Assembly: GCA_902774335.1 (NCBI GenBank)
Contig: CACYHW010000010.1
Coordinates: forward strand, 1 to 64,000
Direction of reading: 5' to 3'
DNA from: an uncultured Bacteroidales bacterium
GTDB taxonomy: Bacteria; Bacteroidota; Bacteroidia; Bacteroidales; Bacteroidaceae
DNA: 64,000 nt
Shown: in pieces, positions 7,591-15,683 of the stretch
How positions within the stretch are numbered: the first letter of the stretch is position 1
Layout of the letters: each line of letters starts with the position of its first letter
Made by a program: the position numbers and the translations under genes
The notes under the pieces: generated by a model
Told to the model about the DNA's origin: nothing
The model's input: only the letters and a program-made list of their open reading frames with translations
Databases searched by the model: none

Positions 7591-9976
7591 CATACATTAT
7601 CCCCACAAATATTCCTGAAAGGATGTTTCCCTTCCTTACGCTGTCGGGACGGAACTCCATACGTATCTCATGCTGGCCTGCGGGAATGTTCATAGCCCTG
7701 AGCAGGTAGTTCACACGGAAGATATCGGCTTTCTGTCCGTCAATGTATGCCTTCCATCCCAGAGGATAATAAATCTCAGAGAATACAGCCACCCCGTCAG
7801 TTGATGAGTTGGATGTATAGGTAAGTACGTCAGGGGCGTATGTGTTGAGACGTATTGTGGCTGACTCATTATGACCCGGGCGGAAATCCTTGATGAAACC
7901 GGCAAATTCCTTATCCAGGACGGCAGTATTACTCAGGTCTATCCTGTCAAGAGCAGCACACTCCTGGACAGGTCCGTCTACTACTGCAACGGAATCAATG
8001 AACCATGCATTTCCCAAAGCGCCGGGATTGCGCATAGGCCTGATCTCATTGTTTTCATCGGCAGTGATGAAATACTTGGCATTGAGCATGCTTATCACAC
8101 CCATATGACCCTTGGAGAGGTACTGCTCAATGATATCCTGATACCTGCGCAACTTGGCGGCGCTGTATCCTCCCAGAGACTTGAGATAATAGGATGTACG
8201 GGCATCATTGAATGTGCTGGTGGCCAGGTTAAACACTCTGAAATGGGGGTCAGTATCGGCCAGGATAGCCTTTTCATAGGGCTGCATGGCATACAGGCTC
8301 TTGTCATGTTTCTCTGTCACATAGTTCCTGTCATTGAGGAAACGACGGTCTACAGGCCACATATCGGCAATTACGATAACACCCAGTACAGCTATCATGG
8401 TGTTTCTCTTTAACTTGTCATTGGAGAACAGCCATACGGTACCGGCAGTAAGCAGCACGAACAGGAGGGAACGGAACGAGTCACTGCGCAGCATGCCTGC
8501 ACGCTCATCAATCAGGGCTGCAAAAAGCCAATCGGGCCATGCCTCCTGATATCTTGCGTCATATGAGCTTGTAAATGACAGGAATGATCCTCCAAACAAA
8601 GCCAAAATAAGACAGATACCGCCCGTAATACCGGCTGCGATATATATGCCGCGGTTTATCTCTTTCTTGTCCAGGCCGCCATCCATAATCTGTTTCAAGG
8701 CCAGGAAACCAAGAAGCGGAATGGTTATCTCGGCCACTATCAGGATTGATGATACGGCACGGAACTTGTCATACAACGGGAACCAGTCAAAGAAGAGTTC
8801 CGTAAGACCCATCCAGTTCTTACCCCACGAGAGGGTGAATGAGAATACGGTGGCAATGAGCAATCCCCATTTATACGGTCCCTTGACCAGAAGCAGGCCC
8901 AGAAGGAACAGGAAACATACGGCTGCACCGGCATATACGGACCCTACCGTGAACGGCTGCTCTCCCCAATATGTAGGAGCAGACTCGGCTATCTCCTTGG
9001 CGGTAGACTTGTTTACGCCGTTCCTGACCATGGTTTTGTAAAGCACTGACTCTGTACCCACGTTATAACCGGTGGCTGTACCCATGTAACCGGGGATAAG
9101 GAAAGTAAGTGACTCATCTATTCCATAACTCCATGCAGTCGCGTAATCAAGATTAAGGCCTCTGGTCTTGTTGGCATCATCATCCGATGTAAGTTCTGAC
9201 TGGCCTCCGCGCATGGTCTCGGCAGCGTACTCCTTATTTGCAAAGATGTTTGCAGTACCGGTTCCGGCACCTACCAGGAACGAGGCTCCGAATATCACGG
9301 TGGCTATAATCAGGTCCTTATAACGTTTGGACTTGATGTGAATGTAAAGCTCTACGATGAACAGAAGTCCTATAAGCATGGTCATGTAATAGGCCATCTG
9401 CGGATGCGGATAGAGTCCCATCGCAGTGAACACCATTGTCAGGCAGGCTCCAAGACCGTACTTTTTATTGTAGATGAGATAGAATCCGGCCAACACAATT
9501 GACATCATGGCTATTGACCATGCCTTTCCGTTATGACCGGCCGCCTCTATTATAAAGAAGTACGATGAAAAACCGGTCGCCAACGCACCCACTATGGATA
9601 GCCACGTGTCAATCTTGAATGAACGCATCAGGATAAAGAAGCTTACAAAGAACATGATGAACACCAGCGGCATCTTACGTGATGAAGGGTGAAAGACCTT
9701 GAGCAGAGGCTCCATGAGGTCTGTAGAGAGATATCGGCCTCCACCTATCTGGTAACCCGGCATTCCGGAGAACATGGCTCCGTTCCACCATGTATAATTA
9801 CCGGTCTCTTTATGATACTGTCTGGCCTCCTGGACTGCGGAGTTAGCCTGGATATCATCGCCGGTGTATATCACCTTTCCCTGAAAGACAGGCAGGCAGT
9901 AAAGTGAAGCAACCACTGCAAACACCGCGATTGCCGCAAAGTAAGGAATCAACCTTTTGTACTTGTTCATATCCAT
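7526..9976 (-). CDS. YfhO-family multi-pass membrane protein
   Basis: This is an 816-residue polytopic membrane protein with a hydrophobic N-terminal helix (YFAAIAVFAVVASLYCLPVF) and at least ten further hydrophobic segments up to about residue 560. A soluble domain follows, with a final transmembrane helix and a basic tail. The periplasmic loop with GDDIQANSAVQEARQ and the overall plan fit the YfhO family, membrane proteins related to GT-C glycosyltransferases. In Gram-positives, YfhO relatives glycosylate teichoic acids; the substrate here is unknown. Its last 65 bp overlap the end of ispD on the opposite strand. The ATG at 9976 is followed by a second ATG two codons later, and either could be used. 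Confidence 0.8.
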   Translation of the reverse strand: MDMNKYKRLIPYFAAIAVFAVVASLYCLPVFQGKVIYTGDDIQANSAVQEARQYHKETGNYTWWNGAMFSGMPGYQIGGGRYLSTDLMEPLLKVFHPSSRKMPLVFIMFFVSFFILMRSFKIDTWLSIVGALATGFSSYFFIIEAAGHNGKAWSIAMMSIVLAGFYLIYNKKYGLGACLTMVFTAMGLYPHPQMAYYMTMLIGLLFIVELYIHIKSKRYKDLIIATVIFGASFLVGAGTGTANIFANKEYAAETMRGGQSELTSDDDANKTRGLNLDYATAWSYGIDESLTFLIPGYMGTATGYNVGTESVLYKTMVRNGVNKSTAKEIAESAPTYWGEQPFTVGSVYAGAAVCFLFLLGLLLVKGPYKWGLLIATVFSFTLSWGKNWMGLTELFFDWFPLYDKFRAVSSILIVAEITIPLLGFLALKQIMDGGLDKKEINRGIYIAAGITGGICLILALFGGSFLSFTSSYDARYQEAWPDWLFAALIDERAGMLRSDSFRSLLFVLLTAGTVWLFSNDKLKRNTMIAVLGVIVIADMWPVDRRFLNDRNYVTEKHDKSLYAMQPYEKAILADTDPHFRVFNLATSTFNDARTSYYLKSLGGYSAAKLRRYQDIIEQYLSKGHMGVISMLNAKYFITADENNEIRPMRNPGALGNAWFIDSVAVVDGPVQECAALDRIDLSNTAVLDKEFAGFIKDFRPGHNESATIRLNTYAPDVLTYTSNSSTDGVAVFSEIYYPLGWKAYIDGQKADIFRVNYLLRAMNIPAGQHEIRMEFRPDSVRKGNILSGIFVGIMYATVLALTAGTLIRRGRQRKSA

Positions 9977-10047
9977 AGTTACGGGGTTATTGTCAATTAT
10001 TTGTGCGAAAGTACTAAATTTGCTTTGATTTATCTTTTTGAGGCACT

Positions 10048-11169
10048 ATGAAAATAGCTATTTTGGGTACGGCCTGGCCATACCGCGGAGGTATAGCCGA
10101 TTTCAACAACCGTCTGGCGCAGGAATTCATCAAGGAGGGCGATGAGGTGATCATTTACACATTCACGCTCCAGTATCCCTCTTTCCTGTTTCCCGGCAAG
10201 ACTCAGTATTCGCCCGATCCCCAACCCGCAGGGCTTGACATAACAAGACGCCTCAACTCCGTAAACCCGTTCAACTGGCTCAAGGTGGGACGTGAGATCC
10301 GCCGGGAAAAGCCGGACCTGCTCATTGTGCCGTTCTGGATGCCATTTATGGGCGCATCTACAGGTGCGGTATCACGACTGGCCAAAAGATGCGGAGCCCG
10401 TAGGGTTGCAATCCTGCACAACCTCATCCCTCACGAGCACAAGCCCGGAGACAAGATTCTTTCCCGATATTTCATCAAGTCCGTGGATTCATGCGTAGCC
10501 CTGTCAGAGTCTGTGCTTAAGGATATAGACCTCTTTGATAAAAGCAAGCCGCGCACATTCTGCCCACACCCGCTCTATGACCATTTTGGAACTATCGCAT
10601 CACGCGAGGAGTCCATTGCCCATTTTGGACTGGACCCGGATTACAGGTATATCCTGTTCTTTGGACTGATACGTGACTACAAGGGTCTGGACCTGCTGCT
10701 GCGTGCATATGCCGACAGCCGTCTGCGTGAGCTTAACGTGCGACTCCTGATAACCGGAGAGTTCTACGGAAGTTCTGACAAGTACTTTGAACTGGAGAAA
10801 GAACTTGGACTTGAAGGTCTGGTAATATGGAAAAACAGTTTTATTCCTGCCGATGAGGTCCGCTACTGTTTTGGTGCCGCCGACATCATTGCACAGCCCT
10901 ACAAGACCGCAACCCAAAGCGGAGTATCACAGATTGCCTATCACTTTGAAAAGCCTATGCTGGTTACAAAGGTGGGAGGTCTGGCAGAGATAGTTCCCGA
11001 CGGAAAAGCAGGTTATGCAGTTGAGCCCGAACCGACCAAAATTGCCGATGGATTGGTGGATTTCTTTAAAAACAAACACCTCCAGCAGTTCACTGAAGGC
11101 GTTATGGATGAAAAGCGGAAATACTCCTGGTCCAAGATGACTCAGGCCATCAGGTCACTCATCGGCTGA
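10048..11169 (+). CDS. Glycosyltransferase family 4
   Basis: This 373-residue cytosolic GT-B enzyme has the N-terminal glycine-rich acceptor loop (GTAWPYRGGIADFNNRLA) and the C-terminal donor site of GT4 retaining transferases (FFGLIRDYKGLDLLL, then IAQPYKTATQSGVSQIAY, then KVGGLAEIV). It lies alone between a divergent membrane protein and convergent RNase R, whose last 15 bp overlap it. It probably adds a sugar to a lipid-linked glycan or LPS core; donor and acceptor cannot be read from the sequence. The YfhO-type neighbour may belong to the same envelope glycan pathway, but that is inference. Confidence 0.85.
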   Translation: MKIAILGTAWPYRGGIADFNNRLAQEFIKEGDEVIIYTFTLQYPSFLFPGKTQYSPDPQPAGLDITRRLNSVNPFNWLKVGREIRREKPDLLIVPFWMPFMGASTGAVSRLAKRCGARRVAILHNLIPHEHKPGDKILSRYFIKSVDSCVALSESVLKDIDLFDKSKPRTFCPHPLYDHFGTIASREESIAHFGLDPDYRYILFFGLIRDYKGLDLLLRAYADSRLRELNVRLLITGEFYGSSDKYFELEKELGLEGLVIWKNSFIPADEVRYCFGAADIIAQPYKTATQSGVSQIAYHFEKPMLVTKVGGLAEIVPDGKAGYAVEPEPTKIADGLVDFFKNKHLQQFTEGVMDEKRKYSWSKMTQAIRSLIG

Positions 11170-13323
11170 TACCAGTTCATAATCCATCTGTTTCTTTTCA
11201 AGGTTGCAGCGTACAACCTTGACCTTGACATGGTCACCCAGGCGGTAACGCTTGCGTGTGCGCTGGCCTATCAGGCAGTAGTTCTTCTCGTCAAATTCAA
11301 AATAGTCGCCACCCAGGGAGCGGATGGGTATCATACCCTCGCATTTGTTCTCCACAATCTCGGCGTATATACCCCACTCGGTCACACCGCTTATCACGGC
11401 ATCGAACTCCTGACCCATGCGGTCGGCCATGTACTCAACCTGCTTGTACTTGATGCTGGCACGTTCGGCCTGTTCGGCCAGTTGCTCGCGGCCCGAGCAA
11501 TGCTCGCAGTACTCCTCGTACTTGGCCTGGTTCACACTGCGGCCACCCCCGATGTAACGGGTGAGCAGACGGTGCACCATAAGGTCCGGATAACGGCGTA
11601 TGGGTGATGTAAAGTGGGTGTAGTACTTGAAGGCAAGTCCGTAGTGACCGATGTTCTCGGTGGTATAACAGGCTTTCTGCATGGAACGGATGGAGATGGT
11701 CTCTATGAGTTCCTGCTCCTTCTTGCCCTTGACCTCGGAGAGCATCTTGTTCATCGACTTGGCCATCTCGGTAAGGTCACCCGATGTCTTGAGTTTGTAT
11801 CCGAACTTTGCTACGAACTGCTGCAGGTTCTCCATGCGCTCGGGATCGGGTTCGTCGTGAACACGGTAAACGAATGTCTTGGGATTGCCGCCCTTGACAT
11901 TACCTATGGACTCGGCCACGGTACGGTTGGCCAGAAGCATGAACTCCTCGACCAGCTTATTGGCATCCTTGGACTCCTTGAAGAAGACGCTTACGGGATG
12001 TCCCTTCTCGTCTATGTCAAAACGGACCTCCACACGGTCAAAGCTCAGGGCTCCGTCGGCGAAACGCTTGTCGCGCAGTATCTTGGCCAGAGAATCCAGG
12101 GTCATGATCTCGTTCTTGAACTCATCGCCCGGCAGCGGATCCTTGCCACCCTGCTGCTCACGCTCGATGATGGCCTGAACCTCCTCGTATGTGAAGCGGC
12201 GGTTGCTGCGTATCACGGTACGGGCTATGCGGGAGCGTTTTACCACGCCGGCGTCGTTCATCTCCAGAATGACCGAGTAGGTAAGTTTGTCCTCGTCCTG
12301 ACGCAGCGAGCACAGGTTGTTGCAGAGCTTTTCCGGCAACATGGGGATGGTGCGGTCCACCAGGTAGATTGAGGTGGCACGCTTGAAGGCCTCCTTGTCG
12401 ATGATGCTGCCCTCCTGTACGTAATAGCTTACGTCTGCAATATGGACGCCCACCTCCCAGAGTCCCTTCTTTATGGGACGGATGGAGAGTGCGTCGTCAA
12501 AATCCTTGGCGTCACGGGGATCGATGGTGAATGTCACCACATCACGGAAATCCTCGCGACCGGCCAGAGCGGTGTCATCGATATCGGCCGGTATCTCATC
12601 GGCGGCCTGCTCCACATTCTCGGGATAGCCGTACGGGAGTCCGTACTCGGCCAGTATGGCATGCATCTCGGTATTGTTCTCACCGGCTGCACCCAGTATG
12701 TCAACTACCTTACCCACAGGGTTGCGGTCCGGGGTATCGGGCCACTCAACCACCTTGACCACGGCTTTCTCGCCGTCACGGCCCTTCTTGAGGCTGGCCA
12801 TGGGAATGTAAATATCCTTGTCCGATTTGTCCGGCGTAACCAGATAGGCAAACTTGCCCTTGACCTGAAGCGTGCCCACAAAGGTATCCTTGGCACGTTT
12901 GAGAATCTCGGTGACCTCGCCCTCTGGACCCGAATGGGGCTTGCGGGCAAAGAGCACCACCTTGACACGGTCGCCGTTGACGGCTCCGGCCGAGTTACGC
13001 TCAGCCACGAATATGGGATCGCCTCCGTCATCGGGCACAAGGAAGTTCTTGCCGCCCACACGGCGCTGGAGCACGCCCTCCACGAACTTGCTCTTCTGCA
13101 TGAGGCTGAACTGACCGTCCTTCTCCTTCAGGAAACCGTCCTCAACAAGGTCCAGAACAATATCAAGGCACATGCTGCGCATGGGATGAGTCTTGAGCTT
13201 GAGCTCATCATACAGCCTCTTGACGCTTATGCTGCCCTCCTGATTGTCACGGAACCAGTCCGTTATAAGGTCCGTCATGTTCCTGCGGTTCAGACGGACA
13301 CCACCTCTGAATGATCTACCCAT
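11155..13323 (-). CDS. rnr: Ribonuclease R
   Basis: This 722-residue 3'-5' exoribonuclease degrades structured RNA and takes part in rRNA quality control. An N-terminal winged-helix/cold-shock region (to about 200) precedes the RNB catalytic domain, with the metal-binding block TIDPRDAKDFDDALS carrying the conserved aspartates. A C-terminal S1 domain follows (FDAVISGVTEWGIYAEI). I chose the ATG at 13323 (GRSFRGG...) because the upstream extension to 13368 would run through the promoter and the neighbouring terminator. The usual long Lys-rich tail is absent. The 3' end overlaps the convergent glycosyltransferase by 15 bp. Confidence 0.94.
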   Translation of the reverse strand: MGRSFRGGVRLNRRNMTDLITDWFRDNQEGSISVKRLYDELKLKTHPMRSMCLDIVLDLVEDGFLKEKDGQFSLMQKSKFVEGVLQRRVGGKNFLVPDDGGDPIFVAERNSAGAVNGDRVKVVLFARKPHSGPEGEVTEILKRAKDTFVGTLQVKGKFAYLVTPDKSDKDIYIPMASLKKGRDGEKAVVKVVEWPDTPDRNPVGKVVDILGAAGENNTEMHAILAEYGLPYGYPENVEQAADEIPADIDDTALAGREDFRDVVTFTIDPRDAKDFDDALSIRPIKKGLWEVGVHIADVSYYVQEGSIIDKEAFKRATSIYLVDRTIPMLPEKLCNNLCSLRQDEDKLTYSVILEMNDAGVVKRSRIARTVIRSNRRFTYEEVQAIIEREQQGGKDPLPGDEFKNEIMTLDSLAKILRDKRFADGALSFDRVEVRFDIDEKGHPVSVFFKESKDANKLVEEFMLLANRTVAESIGNVKGGNPKTFVYRVHDEPDPERMENLQQFVAKFGYKLKTSGDLTEMAKSMNKMLSEVKGKKEQELIETISIRSMQKACYTTENIGHYGLAFKYYTHFTSPIRRYPDLMVHRLLTRYIGGGRSVNQAKYEEYCEHCSGREQLAEQAERASIKYKQVEYMADRMGQEFDAVISGVTEWGIYAEIVENKCEGMIPIRSLGGDYFEFDEKNYCLIGQRTRKRYRLGDHVKVKVVRCNLEKKQMDYELVSADE

Positions 13324-13347
13324 ATCGGTTTTGTTTTTTGGTTGTGA

Positions 13348-13355
13348 CGAAGATA
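13348..13355 (-). promoter_or_regulatory. Possible promoter -7 box for rnr
   Basis: On the minus strand this reads TATCTTCG, one mismatch from TAnnTTTG, 24 bp before the rnr ATG and immediately downstream of the terminator of the preceding operon. Confidence 0.4.
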
Positions 13356-13356
13356 C

Positions 13357-13397
13357 AAAAAAGAACACAATGGGAGTTCACCCCCACGTGTTCTTTT
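13357..13397 (-). terminator. Rho-independent terminator of the ABC/GntR operon
   Basis: A perfect 10-bp stem (AAAAGAACAC at 13359-13368 with GTGTTCTTTT at 13388-13397) encloses a G/C-rich loop with further TGGG/CCCA pairing. Read on the minus strand it ends in a run of six T, about 30 bp past the GntR gene stop. Confidence 0.8.
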
Positions 13398-13425
13398 ATG
13401 TGTGCAAACAAGAATTCGGGAGAAG

Positions 13426-13767
13426 TTACGGCTTGAGGTAATCTTCGGCCTTGAGCTCCAGCAGACGCATCCTGCGCAGAATCTGCGGCAACTCGTTTTC
13501 AAGGAAGTCCGTGCGCATCTTTTCGAGCGCAATGTCCCGTGCGCCTTCGGCCACAAAATAGCCTATTCCCCTCTGGTTATATATTATGCCGTCCATTGTT
13601 AGCTTTTCATAACTACGCATGGCTGTATTCGGGTTTACTCCCAGCTCACCGCCCAGTTCACGCACTGACAGTATCCTGTCACCCTCCTTTAGGTCACCGC
13701 TCAGAATCTTTTCGCTGATTCCATCGGCAATCTGGAGATATATAGGTTTGTTTTGATTGAATTCCAT
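13426..13767 (-). CDS. GntR-family (YtrA-like) transcriptional regulator
   Basis: This is a short 113-residue regulator. It has an N-terminal GntR winged helix (IYLQIADGISEKILSG, then LSVRELGGELGVNPNTAMRSYEKL, then GIGYFV at about residues 7-80) and only a short C-terminal helix instead of a large ligand domain. That is the YtrA architecture. YtrA-type proteins usually sit in operons with ABC transporters and repress them. Here the gene is last in a minus-strand operon with an ATPase and a permease, 12 bp after the permease stop, and a strong terminator follows. The effector is unknown; cell-wall-active compounds are the usual inducers in related systems. Confidence 0.88.
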   Translation of the reverse strand: MEFNQNKPIYLQIADGISEKILSGDLKEGDRILSVRELGGELGVNPNTAMRSYEKLTMDGIIYNQRGIGYFVAEGARDIALEKMRTDFLENELPQILRRMRLLELKAEDYLKP

Positions 13768-13779
13768 ATGGCACTGATT

Positions 13780-14643
13780 TTAATGTTTGATCTTTTTAAC
13801 TCTGAAGTAGATTCCTGTGCAGAGAGCCAGGTTGAACAGAGTATCGCTGACATTATCCACCAGTCTGGCATGCTTGACCATCCATGACAGCACGGGGAAT
13901 GAGTCGAACAGTTCCTGAGGGGTCATGTCGTTCTCTACTGCAACCTTGAATTTCTCTACTGCTCCGAAAGAAATGACAGGCACCATTATCATGCTCAGGA
14001 CGATGCTGATGATTATCATGCAGCCAATAGTCTTGGCAGGTTTGGCTGTCTTGAACAGAAGCGCTCCGAGCAGGAAGGTCAGGGTTGTCTGGGCAACGTC
14101 ATCAGCATAGACCAGAAAACCTGATGAGAGGACATCCGTATATATGTCTAACTCCTCACTTAATTGTGAGAGGCCATCCATGAGTGAAGCCCTGCCCTCG
14201 TTCAGAGCATATATCACTGAGTCACCGCACCCTGCATCCAGCAGACATAGAATCTGGTCAAACGACAGGTAAATGGCAAAGAAAGAGAACGGAACCGCCA
14301 CGCAACTTACTATCAGCATGGAGAGTGTCTTTTCCAGAGTCGAGACAGGCACCATCAGGAAAGATGTACCGGCCCTCTTTTCGGTAATGAAACCGTAAAT
14401 CTTACCGGGTGACGATATCAGTACTACAAGTGTAGACATTGCGAATACAAAGAGCCTGAAGATAAGGCCTGTGCTTATCCATCCGTTTCCGCTTACTGCG
14501 CTGAAGAGTCCCACAATCAGGTAAACAGTTACACTGAATGATGCCATGACAAGGAGCGTTATTCCGTATTTGGAAACAGCGTTCCTGAGATCGGTCGCCA
14601 GATAGCGGCCAAAACGGTTAAAGTTGAAAACATCATTATTCAT
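13780..14643 (-). CDS. ABC transporter permease-like membrane protein
   Basis: This 287-residue protein has about six hydrophobic segments: LLVMASFSVTVYLIVGLFS, LFVFAMSTLVVLIS, LIVSCVAVPFSFFAIYL, LTFLLGALLF, IIISIVLSMIMVPVIS and a weak C-terminal one. A soluble loop of about 60 residues lies in the middle. It has no recognisable catalytic motif. Its position between an ABC ATPase (14 bp away) and a YtrA-like regulator (12 bp away) makes it the membrane partner of that ATPase. The KRAGTSFLMVPVS segment between helices is typical of ABC-2-like permeases in such operons. The transported substrate cannot be deduced. Confidence 0.7.
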   Translation of the reverse strand: MNNDVFNFNRFGRYLATDLRNAVSKYGITLLVMASFSVTVYLIVGLFSAVSGNGWISTGLIFRLFVFAMSTLVVLISSPGKIYGFITEKRAGTSFLMVPVSTLEKTLSMLIVSCVAVPFSFFAIYLSFDQILCLLDAGCGDSVIYALNEGRASLMDGLSQLSEELDIYTDVLSSGFLVYADDVAQTTLTFLLGALLFKTAKPAKTIGCMIIISIVLSMIMVPVISFGAVEKFKVAVENDMTPQELFDSFPVLSWMVKHARLVDNVSDTLFNLALCTGIYFRVKKIKH

Positions 14644-14657
14644 AGCAGTGTTACCTT

Positions 14658-15485
14658 TTACTTGTTGAACATATCCTTAATTACAGCCTTGTGGAGAAGC
14701 ACGGCATTGAAAAGAGCCTCAATGTTGACCTTGCTCTCCAGTCCCATCGTATTTGGAACAACCTGGATGTTTCCACCCGGTACCATCTCCTGATAGAGAG
14801 CCGCGGGATTCAGGTCCGATGAGTAATCAAAGTAGAGCTTCCCGGCGATTTCATCGAGTGTTGCGTTAAGCAGCACATCCCTGCGGTCCAGAATGATGAT
14901 GGGGTCGATGATGGCCTCCAGGTCACGGGCCTGATGGGTTGAGATCAGGAGCGTGGAATCGTCGGATGTATACTTGGTAACCGCCTTGCGGAACTGAGCC
15001 TTTGACGGGATATCAAGACCGTTGGTAGGCTCGTCCATAAAGAGATACTTGGTATTGCAGGCAAGTGCAAAACTTATGAATGTCTTTTTGAGCTGACCGT
15101 ATGACATCTGGTCCATGCGCTGCTCCTGGTCGTTATCGAACACATTCATAATCTCTGAGAACTTGGCGGAGCTGAAACCGGTCCAATACTGTCCGTGGTC
15201 ACGGGCAAAGTCGATAGCCTTGCGGCGCGGTGCGGGGACCTCGTCGGGCAGATAATATACGTTGGACAGGAAAGAGGGCTTACGGTCGTACGGAGTCTGA
15301 CCGTCTATCTCAAGAGTTCCTGCCAGATTCTTCTTGAGGCCTGCAAGCAAGGTCAAAAGAGTGGTCTTACCCACTCCGTTCTCTCCCAGAAGACCGTAAA
15401 TGCGGCCCTCCTGGAGTTCCATCGAGATGTCTCTCAGAACGACGTTGGCGCCGTAACTGAATCCAAGATTACTGATCTTTATCAT
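14658..15485 (-). CDS. ABC transporter ATP-binding protein
   Basis: This 275-residue ATPase is the first gene of the minus-strand operon. Walker A is GLLGENGVGKTTLL, the signature is MSYGQLKK (a variant of LSGGQ), Walker B is YLFMDEPTNGLD, and the switch His lies in LISTHQARDLE. The last 60 residues form a small extra domain of unknown role. It energises the adjacent membrane protein, and with the YtrA-like gene the set resembles the ytr-type operons that answer envelope stress. The ATG follows a leader with a clear -7 box at 15543-15550. Confidence 0.9.
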   Translation of the reverse strand: MIKISNLGFSYGANVVLRDISMELQEGRIYGLLGENGVGKTTLLTLLAGLKKNLAGTLEIDGQTPYDRKPSFLSNVYYLPDEVPAPRRKAIDFARDHGQYWTGFSSAKFSEIMNVFDNDQEQRMDQMSYGQLKKTFISFALACNTKYLFMDEPTNGLDIPSKAQFRKAVTKYTSDDSTLLISTHQARDLEAIIDPIIILDRRDVLLNATLDEIAGKLYFDYSSDLNPAALYQEMVPGGNIQVVPNTMGLESKVNIEALFNAVLLHKAVIKDMFNK

Positions 15486-15542
15486 AATCGTATCTGTTAG
15501 TTGTTCGTTTCAATGTCGGTGTATTAATTCACTAAGACACTG

Positions 15543-15550
15543 CAAAGATA
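15543..15550 (-). promoter_or_regulatory. Promoter -7 box for the ABC/GntR operon
   Basis: Read on the minus strand it is TATCTTTG, a perfect TAnnTTTG, 58 bp upstream of the ATPase ATG. The divergent helicase promoter lies about 100 bp away. Confidence 0.6.
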
Positions 15551-15683
15551 TACCGCATTTTGATATGTACAATATGATTAACATCTTTTAACCATAAAGA
15601 TCTTCCGCTCGCGTACGTACCATATTACCAATTGTCAGCAAATATCCATACATTTGCCATATCAGTCAAATAAACGCTATACT

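Noticed and set aside
10019-10038. Promoter for the GT4 glycosyltransferase (TATCTTTT)
   Set aside because: The match lacks the final G and no -33 element lies at the right distance, so it is not listed as a feature.
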